This document shows, in pieces, positions 53,284 through 61,642 of a stretch of DNA of 64,000 bases (positions within the stretch are counted from its first letter, which is position 1; each line of letters opens with the position of its first letter). Both the position numbers and the translations under genes were made by a program. Under the pieces are notes generated by a model. The model worked only from the letters and a program-made list of their open reading frames with translations, ran no database searches and was not told where the DNA came from. Source of the stretch: Arboricoccus pini (GTDB lineage: Bacteria > Pseudomonadota > Alphaproteobacteria > Geminicoccales > Geminicoccaceae). The DNA lies in NCBI RefSeq assembly GCF_900187945.1, contig NZ_FYEH01000011.1, positions 1 through 64,000 of the forward strand, in the 5' to 3' direction.

Positions 53284-54435
53284 TCAGATAAGGATTGGGA
53301 CGTCGTTCATATGGCGACGCGCCAGGCGTCGGCGGCGCCAGCCCATCCTTAAGGGGACATCGTAGAGGCGACCTTTCGCAAATCGGGGCCACCAGGGGCG
53401 CAGGCCCGGCACGATGACCCTGGCGACCGGCACACCGATATCAGCTCGGGTGAGATCGACGGCGTAGGCATCAAGGCCGACGGAGGCCAGTGCTGCCAGC
53501 AGGCCCTGGCGATCCAGCCTCTTCTCTGGCCAGTGCTGGGCGGGTTCGGCATCAGGATCCGGGACCAGATGCGGCAGGTCCTCGATCCGGGATTGCGCCG
53601 ACCAGGCGCCAAAGCGCGAGCCCTCACGGTCCCGCGCCGCCAGGGCCGTATGGAAATGGCTCGACAATTCAGCCCGCGCCATCTCGAGCACGGCTTTTTC
53701 CACCGCCAGGGCAGGGGAGGGGGCGGCGCCGAAGCCGTAGGCAATTGTCTTGCCTTCGGGCGTCATCGAGATGGCGGCGACGACGGGCAGCGGAATGTCG
53801 GCGGTAAGGTCGAGGAGATAGGTCAGACGCTGGCGTTCCTTGAGCCACAGCCCGAGCGCGTCCAGTCGGCCGGCCGTTTCCGGCCAAGGCAGAAAAGGGC
53901 GGCGAAGGCGATTATACCACCAGATCGCCACCGCATCGCGCTCGACAAGCTCGATCAGTCCGGCCAGTTCGGCGCCGGCCGATGAGGCATGCGCGGCAAG
54001 ACCGTTGGAATCGGAGACGTTGGCCCGGGCGGTCGCGAGGAGGACGCACTCGGCCGGGACGGCCACCTCGCGGCCGGGCGCTCCCATGGACTGGGCCATG
54101 ATCCAGCCGGCAAGTCCGTCATCCGTCGTTGGCTCGGTATCAAGGAAGATCGATTGTGCCTTCAAATGGGGGAGATCCGCGCGCGTCGCTTCGTTCATGA
54201 GATCAGAGGCGCGCGCCAGGGCACTCTTTCGCTCGGCATACTCAAAGAGGCAGCGAAAAAAGGCAGCGTCCCGCTCGAGTCCGGCGCCACTGACGAACTC
54301 CGTCCCCTGACCATAATCCATCGCCCCCGCGAAAACGGCGATCGGCGAGCCCTTCAGGCCAATATCGAGCATGCGCAACTCGCCCGACTCGAACGGTCGA
54401 CGAAGCGCTTGGGCAAGATCGGGATCGAGGTTCAA
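53284..54435 (-). CDS. YcaO-domain RiPP enzyme (azoline or thioamide type)
   Basis: 383 residues from TTG 54435 (a stop lies upstream in frame). YcaO proteins use ATP to activate backbone amides, making thiazolines, oxazolines, amidines or thioamides. FEYAERKSAL (about 64-73) fits the ExxER ATP-binding pattern, although the usual upstream Ser is Arg. DSNGLAAHASSAGAELAGL, then IELVERDAVAIWWYNRLRRP (about 143-180), are the clearest YcaO signature. The C-terminus ends MNDVPILI and lacks the PxPxP end of TOMM cyclodehydratases. No partner E1-like (ThiF) or TfuA gene is nearby. It is divergent from precursor 2. Confidence 0.85.
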   Translation of the reverse strand: MNLDPDLAQALRRPFESGELRMLDIGLKGSPIAVFAGAMDYGQGTEFVSGAGLERDAAFFRCLFEYAERKSALARASDLMNEATRADLPHLKAQSIFLDTEPTTDDGLAGWIMAQSMGAPGREVAVPAECVLLATARANVSDSNGLAAHASSAGAELAGLIELVERDAVAIWWYNRLRRPFLPWPETAGRLDALGLWLKERQRLTYLLDLTADIPLPVVAAISMTPEGKTIAYGFGAAPSPALAVEKAVLEMARAELSSHFHTALAARDREGSRFGAWSAQSRIEDLPHLVPDPDAEPAQHWPEKRLDRQGLLAALASVGLDAYAVDLTRADIGVPVARVIVPGLRPWWPRFAKGRLYDVPLRMGWRRRRLARRHMNDVPILI

Positions 54436-54561
54436 AGGCGTTATTCTTCACATTCGATCGTTGTGGAATCATTGCTTCCGCGCGCAGGACCTCCATGCTA
54501 TCCACCCTCACGCGAAAGTTGCGCTAAATTTTTATATGATAAATTTCAAAGCGGAAAATCA

Positions 54562-54864
54562 ATGGCAAGAATTCGCGGCGGCACGGCCTCAGTCCTGCAG
54601 AATATTGGCCGCGTAATTGCAGCAGCAACGACCGATCCAGTGGCGCGCAAGGCGCTGCTTAACGATCCCGAGGGCATGCTGGTCAGAGCGGGTATTGATC
54701 CGGTGCACCTCGCAGCGAAACGCGTCGTCGTACATGAGGACACGGCCTCGACGATACACATGGTCATTCCGTACGAATTGGATTCCAACCGGATCGCGGA
54801 CACGGATTATCTGGAAGATCTAGGCCGGGCGGCGTTGGGCCAGTGCAAGGAACCCTCCTCCTAG
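54562..54864 (+). CDS. RiPP-type precursor with nitrile-hydratase-like leader (NHLP), paralogue 2
   Basis: 100 residues, ATG 54562 with GCGGA 7 bp upstream. It has 45 of 100 identities without gaps to the precursor at 47689-48099. VVVHEDTASTIHMVIP (55-70) is the nitrile-hydratase-alpha-like leader signature, and ADTDYLEDLGRAALGQCKEP (79-98) is the conserved tail with Cys95. It stops right after SS, so the shared tail is the likely modified part, with Cys95 as the main candidate residue. It is divergent from ycaO across 126 bp of AT-richer DNA and ends 12 bp before the stop of the converging SARP gene. Confidence 0.8.
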   Translation: MARIRGGTASVLQNIGRVIAAATTDPVARKALLNDPEGMLVRAGIDPVHLAAKRVVVHEDTASTIHMVIPYELDSNRIADTDYLEDLGRAALGQCKEPSS

Positions 54865-54876
54865 AGGAGCGAGTGC

Positions 54877-56841
54877 TTAGCGAAGCTTGACGTTTTCAAG
54901 CAAGGCCGGCCGTATCTGGCCGAGTGTCAGGAGGAATCGCTGACGCAGTTCCGGTTCGCCGATGCAAAGGACGCTATCCAGCCAGGTACCCATTGCATCT
55001 GCGCCCGCGGTCTTGCTTTCAGCCTGGCGCGACCATGCCGACATGAAGCGATCGAGAGACTGACGCGCCCGATCGTGATCGCCGGCTTCCCAATAGCCGG
55101 TTGCCAGCCAGGCGAAATGACTGATCAGGCCCAAGCCTTGCGACGACATCATATCGAGAAAGGCTGGAATATTGCCTGCACTATATTCGATGACGGCGAG
55201 GTAGGAGGCGAAATAGGGCTTGTGGCCGGGCGCAATTTTCATAGCCCGGTTTGCCAGTGTACGCGCCTTGTCCACGAGGCCCAGACGCGCATGCCCCTCG
55301 GCGCAGGCCATGATAACCGCAGTGTCCGCCTGATTTTGCTCAAGGGCATTCTCGAAGTGGCGGCGGGCCAGTCCGTAATCCTTGTTCAGCATATAGGACC
55401 AGGCAGCACTGATATGGTTGCGCGCGTCCCAAGGATCGATCAGCACGGCACGGCGCGCATGTCCGATCGCCTGCTGGATCTTCTGTGCTGCCGCGGGCGA
55501 AGGTCGCAGGAGTTGCCTCATCGACAGGACGGTAGCCAGCCCGGCATGCGCGCGGGCAAAGCTCTTGTCCATCAGCGCCGCATCCTTGAGGAGCTTCTCG
55601 GCGGCGATGACGCCCTCGATGCTGAAATCGTCGGTGAGCCGGTCGGCCTGGGCCCAGAGGCGCCGCGGCTCGTAGATCGTGACAGCCTCACTGGCGAGAT
55701 GACAGGTGAGCCGTCGGTCGATCAGGTTGACGACGCGCTCGATCAGCCGGTCCAGTTCGGGCAGAGGCGCGTCGCCTAGTGCGAACTGCTCGGCCCAGAT
55801 GATCACGCGGCTCGATGCCTCGACGAGCTGCAGCACGAGTCTGCCCGTCTCGCCATTATAAGTCAGGCGGCTCTCGAGCCGATAATCGGCGCTCTGGAAT
55901 TCCTCGGCATGCGCGGCTTCCGGCGAATAGACATAGGAGGCGGGACGGCCGATGACGGAAAGCGTGCGGAAGCGGGCAAGGCTCGTGATCAGATCGGCTG
56001 AGACGATGAACGCCATTTCCTCGACGGTGGCCCTGGGCCCCGTGCAGACAACCGGCAGGACCGCCAGGGTCGGCGTTTTTTTATCGCTCGGGACGATTGC
56101 GGGCGTGCGCAGGGCGACCGGCGCCTGCTGCCGTAGCGTTCCGGCCAGTTGCCTTGTGGCGGCGCTGGGCTCCACGCTGTGATGGTGGCGCAGCGCCTGG
56201 GTGCACATTTCATACTGTGCCAACGCTGCGCCGGTATCACCCTCGTTCAGCCAGCAGCGCATGAGGGTGCGGTGCGCCTCTTCATGCGTCGGGCTGAGGC
56301 GCAAAAGCGCCTGCGCGAATCCTCGGCAGGCATCAAGCGCGTCCGAGTTCAGTGCCGTTGCCATCAGGACGCGTAACTGGTCGATCAGCATCATGCCGCG
56401 CTTATGCGCTGCATGATGGCACCAAGCGCTAGCGCTCGTGTCGGGGAGATCGAACTGATGCACGATCGGCCCGGTGATCAGGTCGAGTGCCGGTCTGGCA
56501 AAGCCGGATGGATAAGCCTGCAGCAACTGCGCGGCCTGGTCGACGTCGATCTCCACCGCTTGCATGTCGAGTGCCAGCGTATTGCGATCGGCCAGGATAG
56601 GTGCGAGGCCGTGGCTGAGAAAGTGAAGCTTGAGCTCGCGGACGAGCTGACGCTGCGACGGGCCGGTCTGCTCCTCGGGCCGTCCTTTCCACAAGAGCTC
56701 GGCAAGGTCGCGGCGGTTCACCGAATGGGTGGGTGCAAGCGCCAAGATGGCAAGCGCAGCACGGGCGCGCTTGCCTACAGGCGTGACGTCCGCGCCCTCG
56801 TTCGCGACGCCAAACGCGCCGAACATCTTGATGCAGATCAC
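54877..56841 (-). CDS. SARP/BTAD-family transcriptional regulator with TPR repeats
   Basis: 654 residues from a GTG start at 56841 with GGGG about 6 bp upstream. The N-terminal winged helix (MFGAFGVANEGADVTPVG, ARAALAILALAPTHSVNRRD, LAELLW) and BTAD domain (YEMCTQALRHHHSVEPSAAT) are typical of antibiotic-pathway regulators. A TolB/adenylate-cyclase-like middle (TLAVLPVVCTGPRATVEEMA) and a C-terminal TPR region (about 420-600) follow. Such proteins activate RiPP and antibiotic genes. It converges on precursor 2 and is the obvious candidate to control it, ycaO and precursor 1. The homology of its middle part to the 48188 protein is suggestive. Confidence 0.85.
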   Translation of the reverse strand: MICIKMFGAFGVANEGADVTPVGKRARAALAILALAPTHSVNRRDLAELLWKGRPEEQTGPSQRQLVRELKLHFLSHGLAPILADRNTLALDMQAVEIDVDQAAQLLQAYPSGFARPALDLITGPIVHQFDLPDTSASAWCHHAAHKRGMMLIDQLRVLMATALNSDALDACRGFAQALLRLSPTHEEAHRTLMRCWLNEGDTGAALAQYEMCTQALRHHHSVEPSAATRQLAGTLRQQAPVALRTPAIVPSDKKTPTLAVLPVVCTGPRATVEEMAFIVSADLITSLARFRTLSVIGRPASYVYSPEAAHAEEFQSADYRLESRLTYNGETGRLVLQLVEASSRVIIWAEQFALGDAPLPELDRLIERVVNLIDRRLTCHLASEAVTIYEPRRLWAQADRLTDDFSIEGVIAAEKLLKDAALMDKSFARAHAGLATVLSMRQLLRPSPAAAQKIQQAIGHARRAVLIDPWDARNHISAAWSYMLNKDYGLARRHFENALEQNQADTAVIMACAEGHARLGLVDKARTLANRAMKIAPGHKPYFASYLAVIEYSAGNIPAFLDMMSSQGLGLISHFAWLATGYWEAGDHDRARQSLDRFMSAWSRQAESKTAGADAMGTWLDSVLCIGEPELRQRFLLTLGQIRPALLENVKLR

Positions 56842-57098
56842 CTTGAACCCCGCTATCGCCTGGGACCGCCGCCTCTCAATCGATGCTTATCCGATGAAAT
56901 CTAGCACCTAGGGGCACGAAGCAACAGCCTATACCGCAAGCCGTTCCCCGCCATCATCGCGTCTAAGGCGATTTTTCAGCGACCATCGCGCAAGCGCCCG
57001 AGCGGTCTCGCCTCCCAGCGGGCGGTTGCGGCGTCCTGTAAGCGGGTTTATGTCGCAGGGCCGCCTCTGGGTGTTCGGATCATGAAGGGATTTGCACC

Positions 57099-58169
57099 GT
57101 GAAGACATTCCGTCTGGCCGTTCTTCCTGGCGATGGAATCGGCAAGGAAGTCGTGCCACCGGCGCAAGATGTCCTTCAGGCCGTGGCTGCCCGGTATGGC
57201 TTTGCTTTTTCCTTCGCGGAATTCGACTGGTCCTGCGAGACGTTCAAAGCCACGGGGCGCATGATGCCCGAGGATGGCATCGAGCGCCTAGCCCAGCATG
57301 ACGCGATCTTCCTGGGTGCGGTGGGTTTTCCCGGCGTGCCCGACCATGTCTCGCTCTGGGGGCTCCTCATCCCGATCCGTCGGGCGTTCGACCAGTATGT
57401 CAATCTGCGTCCGGTCCGGCTCTTGCCGGGCATCCCCTGTCCGCTTGCCGGCAAGCAACCGGGCGACATCGATTTTTGGGTCGTGCGGGAGAACACCGAG
57501 GGCGAATATTCGCAGCTGGGTGGTCGTTTCACGCTGCCCGACGGCGATGAGGCGGTCATGCAGACAGCCGTTTTTACCGCCAAGGGCACGGATCGCATCC
57601 TTCGCTTCGCCTTCGATCTCGCCACGCGCCTCGACCGCCCGCACGTCACCTCGGCCACGAAATCGAACGGCATCTATCATTCGATGCCCTTCTGGGACGA
57701 GCGCTTCGCCAGGATGGCGGGCGCCTATCCGGCGATCCGCACCGATCAGTATCATATCGACATCCTGACGGCGCGCTTTGTCATGTCGCCCGAGCGTTTC
57801 GACGTCGTCGTGGCCTCCAACCTCTTTGGCGACATCCTCTCCGATCTCGGCCCCGGCGTAACCGGAACGATCGCCGTGGCCCCCTCGGCCAACATCAATC
57901 CCGAGCGCCGCCATCCCTCGATGTTCGAGCCCGTGCATGGTTCGGCGCCCGACATTGCCGGCCAGGGCATCGCCAATCCGATCGGCCAGATCTGGTCGGC
58001 CGCCATGATGCTCGATCACCTGGGCGAGCCCGAGGCTGGTGCCACGATCCTCTCGGCCATCGAGACGGTGCTACAGGCACCCGACGCGCCTCGTACGCCC
58101 GACATGGGAGGCAGGTCCAGGACAGCGGAAATGGGCCGGGCCATCGTCGAGGTGGTCCGGCGCGGGTAG
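57099..58169 (+). CDS. Isocitrate/isopropylmalate-family dehydrogenase (tartrate/D-malate dehydrogenase type)
   Basis: 356 residues from GTG 57099, preceded by AAGGGA. LAVLPGDGIGKEVVPPAQDV is the N-terminal signature, VVRENTEGEYSQLGGR and VTSATKSNGIYHSMPFWDER carry the substrate and active-site residues, and DILSDLGPGVTGTIAVAPSA and EPVHGSAPDIAGQGIANPIG form the Mg/NAD region. The family oxidises and decarboxylates D-malate, tartrate or isopropylmalate; the WGLL and YVNLRPVRLLPGIPCPLAG context favours the TtuC/DmlA branch. It precedes the Rieske oxygenase set. Confidence 0.85.
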   Translation: MKTFRLAVLPGDGIGKEVVPPAQDVLQAVAARYGFAFSFAEFDWSCETFKATGRMMPEDGIERLAQHDAIFLGAVGFPGVPDHVSLWGLLIPIRRAFDQYVNLRPVRLLPGIPCPLAGKQPGDIDFWVVRENTEGEYSQLGGRFTLPDGDEAVMQTAVFTAKGTDRILRFAFDLATRLDRPHVTSATKSNGIYHSMPFWDERFARMAGAYPAIRTDQYHIDILTARFVMSPERFDVVVASNLFGDILSDLGPGVTGTIAVAPSANINPERRHPSMFEPVHGSAPDIAGQGIANPIGQIWSAAMMLDHLGEPEAGATILSAIETVLQAPDAPRTPDMGGRSRTAEMGRAIVEVVRRG

Positions 58170-58210
58170 GACGCCGGTACGACAACTGCGCCACGATTGG
58201 GGCTTGCCGG

Positions 58211-58234
58211 TTAATTAAAAGGTCGATTAATTAA
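58211..58234. promoter_or_regulatory. Twin TTAATTAA palindromes before the oxygenase gene
   Basis: TTAATTAA at 58211-58218 and 58227-58234 stand 16 bp centre to centre, one and a half helix turns, in an otherwise GC-rich gap. They could be an operator for the oxygenase genes, or part of an AT-rich promoter. The TetR regulator at 61643-62356 is a possible binder. Confidence 0.45.
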
Positions 58235-58287
58235 TAGCGCCGGGCCGCGGAGCCCGAACCCAACCTCGTGACCGCCGGAGGCGCGGG

Positions 58288-59346
58288 ATGTCCGACCTGC
58301 CGACAGCGCAGCATAGGCCCATCACGGCCAGGGACGGCTGCCAGGACCCGGTTCTTTTGAACGACTGGCACGTCGTCGGCTATGCGAGCGACTTCGCCGT
58401 CGGGTCGATCTACCCGGTCCGCCTCCTGGAGCGCGACCTCATCGTCTGGCGCAGCGCCGACGGCAAGGTTCATTGCTGGGAAGATCTTTGCATTCACCGG
58501 GGCGCCAGGCTGTCCAAGGGCTGGATCAAGAATGACCAGGTCGTCTGCCCCTATCATGGCTGGCAGTATGATCATGCGGGCCGGTGCACGTTGATGCCGG
58601 CCGCCCCGGACGAGAAGCCGATGAGGAAGGCGCTTGCCTTCCCCTATGCGGTGGAGGAACGTTACGGCTTCGTCTGGGTATGTCTGGGCGAGGCGACCGA
58701 CGCGCTGCCGCCCTTTTCCGAATGGGCGGACGAGCGATTCTTGAAGGTGCATAGCGGCCCCTATGTCTATGACGCCAACGGCTATCGTGCCGTCGAGAAC
58801 TTCATCGACGCCTCGCATTTTCCCTTCGTCCATGCCGGGCTGAACGGCCGCATGGAGCAGCCCGACAGGCTCAAGCCTTATTCGGTCGAGGAGACGGCAA
58901 GCGGGCTTTGCTCCTCCGAAGTGGAGGTCTTCCAGCCTGTCGGCGATGCGCGCGGCCAGCCGGTGATGGCGTTCTACACCTACAAGACGTTCCGGCCGCT
59001 GGTTGCCTATTTTTCCAAGCGCACGCAAAAGGCGGATGCGCAGGGCAACATCGTCGCCGACCATTCCGACACGTTCACCACCCTCTTCACCGTGCAGGCG
59101 ATCGATGCCACGCACTCGATCGTGCGTGTCTGCGCCGCCCTGGACGTGCAGCCATACCCGGCACCGGAGAAGGTGAGGGAGCGCGCCGACATCATCTACA
59201 ATCAGGATCGCGACATCGTCGAGACGCAGCGGCCCGAGCGCATCCCGACCGAGCTACGCTACGAATTGCACCACCGCACCGACCTGATGGGCCAGCGTTA
59301 TCGCTCCTGGCTGCGCGGCAAGGGCGTCACCTATGGCGTCATCTGA
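58288..59346 (+). CDS. Rieske ring-hydroxylating oxygenase, alpha (terminal) component
   Basis: 352 residues. The Rieske cluster ligands are Cys68/His70 (CIHRGARLS) and Cys87/His90 (CPYHGWQYDH). The mononuclear iron site is ENFIDASHFPFVHAG with His177 and His182. The C-terminal domain is of the VanA/phthalate-oxygenase type, in which one alpha component suffices. It probably hydroxylates or O-demethylates an aromatic acid or amine. The reductase gene overlaps it by 14 bp. Confidence 0.92.
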   Translation: MSDLPTAQHRPITARDGCQDPVLLNDWHVVGYASDFAVGSIYPVRLLERDLIVWRSADGKVHCWEDLCIHRGARLSKGWIKNDQVVCPYHGWQYDHAGRCTLMPAAPDEKPMRKALAFPYAVEERYGFVWVCLGEATDALPPFSEWADERFLKVHSGPYVYDANGYRAVENFIDASHFPFVHAGLNGRMEQPDRLKPYSVEETASGLCSSEVEVFQPVGDARGQPVMAFYTYKTFRPLVAYFSKRTQKADAQGNIVADHSDTFTTLFTVQAIDATHSIVRVCAALDVQPYPAPEKVRERADIIYNQDRDIVETQRPERIPTELRYELHHRTDLMGQRYRSWLRGKGVTYGVI

Positions 59347-60295
59347 GAAGTTGCGGCTACGCCTTGTCGGCATCACCTATGGGGCCAGCGGCATCAATCT
59401 CTACCGCTTCGCCACGCTGGGCGGCGAACCCCTGCCCGGCTTCGATGCCGGCGCGCATCTGGACCTGACGATCGCACCCGGCCTGACGCGCTCCTACTCG
59501 CTGCTCTGGCCGCCCCCGGCACCGGATTGCTACGAGATCGCCGTCCAGCTTGAGCCCGAGGGGAAAGGCGGCTCCAAGACGCTCCATCACGGCGCCCTGG
59601 TGGGAGCCATCTACGAGACCTCGCCGCCGCGCAACCATTTCGCGCGCTCGTCCGAGCCCGCGCCGGGCCACGCGCTCTTCGCCGGTGGTATCGGCATCAC
59701 GCCGATCATCGGGCATTTTCGCCAGCTCAAGCAGCTTGGTCAGCCGGTCCGGCTTTATTACTGGACGCAGCAGCCGGCCACGACGCTTTTTCTTGCCGAG
59801 TTGGGCAAGGCGGCGCCGGAAGACATGCGGCTCTTCCATACCGGCGTCGATCGGGCAGTCCCGCGGTTGGCCGACGTCCTGGCCACGGTGCCGGCCGACT
59901 TCCAGCTTTATTGCTGCGGCCCGGCGCCGATGATCGAGGCCTTCGAGCGCTTGACGGCGAAACGGCCTGCCGGCCTCGTTCATCGTGAGCGCTTCGCCGC
60001 CGCCCTCCTGGCCGAACCCGGTGCCGGGGACAGGTTCCAGGTGCGGCTGCAGCGCTCCGGCAAGGTGCTGACGATCGATGCCGAGGAGAGCATCCTTGGC
60101 GCCTGTCTCAGCGCCGGCATCGATGCCGCCTATTCCTGCGAGGAAGGCGTTTGCGGCGCCTGCGCCGTGCGGGTTCTCTCCGGCCAGGTGATCCATCGCG
60201 ACAGCGTGCTCACGCCAGCCGAGCGCGAAGCCGCCGACACGATGATGATCTGTTGCTCGCGCGGCAGGGGCGATGCCCTCGTAATCGATCTCTAG
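59333..60295 (+). CDS. Oxygenase reductase (FMN, [2Fe-2S], VanB-like)
   Basis: 320 residues: FMN domain (RSYSLLWPPP is the RxYS motif), NAD domain (HALFAGGIGITPIIGHFRQL, LYCCGPAPMIEAFERL) and C-terminal plant-type ferredoxin with CEEGVCGACAVRVLSG and a later Cys (MMICCSRG). This is the phthalate-dioxygenase-reductase layout. It transfers electrons from NADH to the upstream Rieske component. The overlap shows an operon. Confidence 0.93.
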   Translation: MASSEKLRLRLVGITYGASGINLYRFATLGGEPLPGFDAGAHLDLTIAPGLTRSYSLLWPPPAPDCYEIAVQLEPEGKGGSKTLHHGALVGAIYETSPPRNHFARSSEPAPGHALFAGGIGITPIIGHFRQLKQLGQPVRLYYWTQQPATTLFLAELGKAAPEDMRLFHTGVDRAVPRLADVLATVPADFQLYCCGPAPMIEAFERLTAKRPAGLVHRERFAAALLAEPGAGDRFQVRLQRSGKVLTIDAEESILGACLSAGIDAAYSCEEGVCGACAVRVLSGQVIHRDSVLTPAEREAADTMMICCSRGRGDALVIDL

Positions 60296-60403
60296 CGCGA
60301 TGCCACAGGCGCGCAATCGCAGCCCGCACAACACGAAAGCCGCACGTTCGGGTCACCCGGACGGCGACGGTCACATGATCTTGCACCAGGCGGGGAGGGC
60401 CCC

Positions 60404-61630
60404 ATGAGCAACGGGCTTCGCATCGGCATCATCGGTGGCGGGATCGGCGGCGCGACCCTCGCGCGCAGCCTGGAGCGCCAGGGCATCGACTATCACCTTT
60501 TCGAGCGAGCCTCCGCCTTCGGCGATGTCGGTGCTGGCGTGCAGATGACGCCCAACGCGGTCAAGGTGCTGCGGGCTTTGGGGCTGGAGGGTGCGCTCGA
60601 GGCCTCCGGCTTCCTGCCCGAGGCCATGGTCGGCCGTAACGGGCTGAGCGGTGCCGAGCTCTTCCGCACGCCGCTCAAGGCCAGCTGCCAGGCTTTGTTC
60701 GGCGCGCCCTTCTATCACGTGCACCGCGCCGATCTGCACGCGTTCCTGATCCAGGACATCCCGGCATCGCGCACAACGCTTGGCAGCCAGTGTGTCGGCG
60801 TCCGCGAGGCCGGATCGTCGGCCATCGCCCTCTTCGCCGATGGCAGCAGCTTCGAGGCCGATCTCATCGTCGGGGCCGACGGCGTCCGATCGGCCGTGCG
60901 CGCGGCACTCTGGGGCGACGAGCCCGCGACCTATACGGGCCACATGTGCTGGCGGGCCCTGGTGCCGGTCGAGCATCATCCCTTGCCCTTCGTCGGACCC
61001 GACGCCGCTTTCTGGCTGGGGCCGCGCGGCCATGTGGTGACCTATTACGTCAAGGGCGGTGCGATGGTGAACATCGTGGCCGTCAGCGAAAGCCCGAGCT
61101 GGGTCGAGGAGTCCTGGACGATCAAGAGCAGCCGCGCCGCCCTGTTGGCGGGTTTTTCGGGCTGGCATGAAGATCTCGTCCGCCTGTTCGAGCGCACCGA
61201 CGCGGCCGAGATCTACGAATGGGGCCTCTTCGACCGCGAGCCGATGGCCGCATGGTCGCGCGGCCATGCGACGATCCTGGGCGATGCCGCACATCCGATG
61301 CTGCCTTTCCTCTCCCAGGGTGCCGCCATGGCCATGGAAGACGCCTATGTCCTGGCCCGGGCCCTCGCCCATTACAGCACCGACGTGCAGGCGGCCCTTG
61401 CCGCCTACGAGGGAGAGCGTCTTGCCCGCACGGCCCGCGCGCAACAGGAGGCCCGCGAGCGCGGCAGGACCTATCACATGGCCTCCGCGGCCGAGCTCGA
61501 GGCGCGCGACCGGGCCTTCAAGGCGGCCGAGGCGGCCAACCCCAACGCTGTGGGCATCAAGGCCGAATGGGTCTACCAGTATGATGCGACCAGCTGCGCC
61601 GAGCGCTTCGCCGGTAAATGCGCGGCCTAG
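60404..61630 (+). CDS. FAD-dependent aromatic monooxygenase (salicylate/hydroxynicotinate type)
   Basis: 408 residues. RIGIIGGGIGGATLARSLER is the Rossmann FAD motif, ADLIVGADGVRSAVRAALW is the DG motif, and ILGDAAHPMLPFLSQGAAMA followed by MEDAYVLARAL is the GD motif plus the group-A flavoprotein end. YHVHRADLHAFLI fits salicylate-hydroxylase relatives. It is likely to hydroxylate a phenolic product, following the Rieske system by 108 bp. Confidence 0.9.
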   Translation: MSNGLRIGIIGGGIGGATLARSLERQGIDYHLFERASAFGDVGAGVQMTPNAVKVLRALGLEGALEASGFLPEAMVGRNGLSGAELFRTPLKASCQALFGAPFYHVHRADLHAFLIQDIPASRTTLGSQCVGVREAGSSAIALFADGSSFEADLIVGADGVRSAVRAALWGDEPATYTGHMCWRALVPVEHHPLPFVGPDAAFWLGPRGHVVTYYVKGGAMVNIVAVSESPSWVEESWTIKSSRAALLAGFSGWHEDLVRLFERTDAAEIYEWGLFDREPMAAWSRGHATILGDAAHPMLPFLSQGAAMAMEDAYVLARALAHYSTDVQAALAAYEGERLARTARAQQEARERGRTYHMASAAELEARDRAFKAAEAANPNAVGIKAEWVYQYDATSCAERFAGKCAA

Positions 61631-61642
61631 AGGCGGGGTCGG

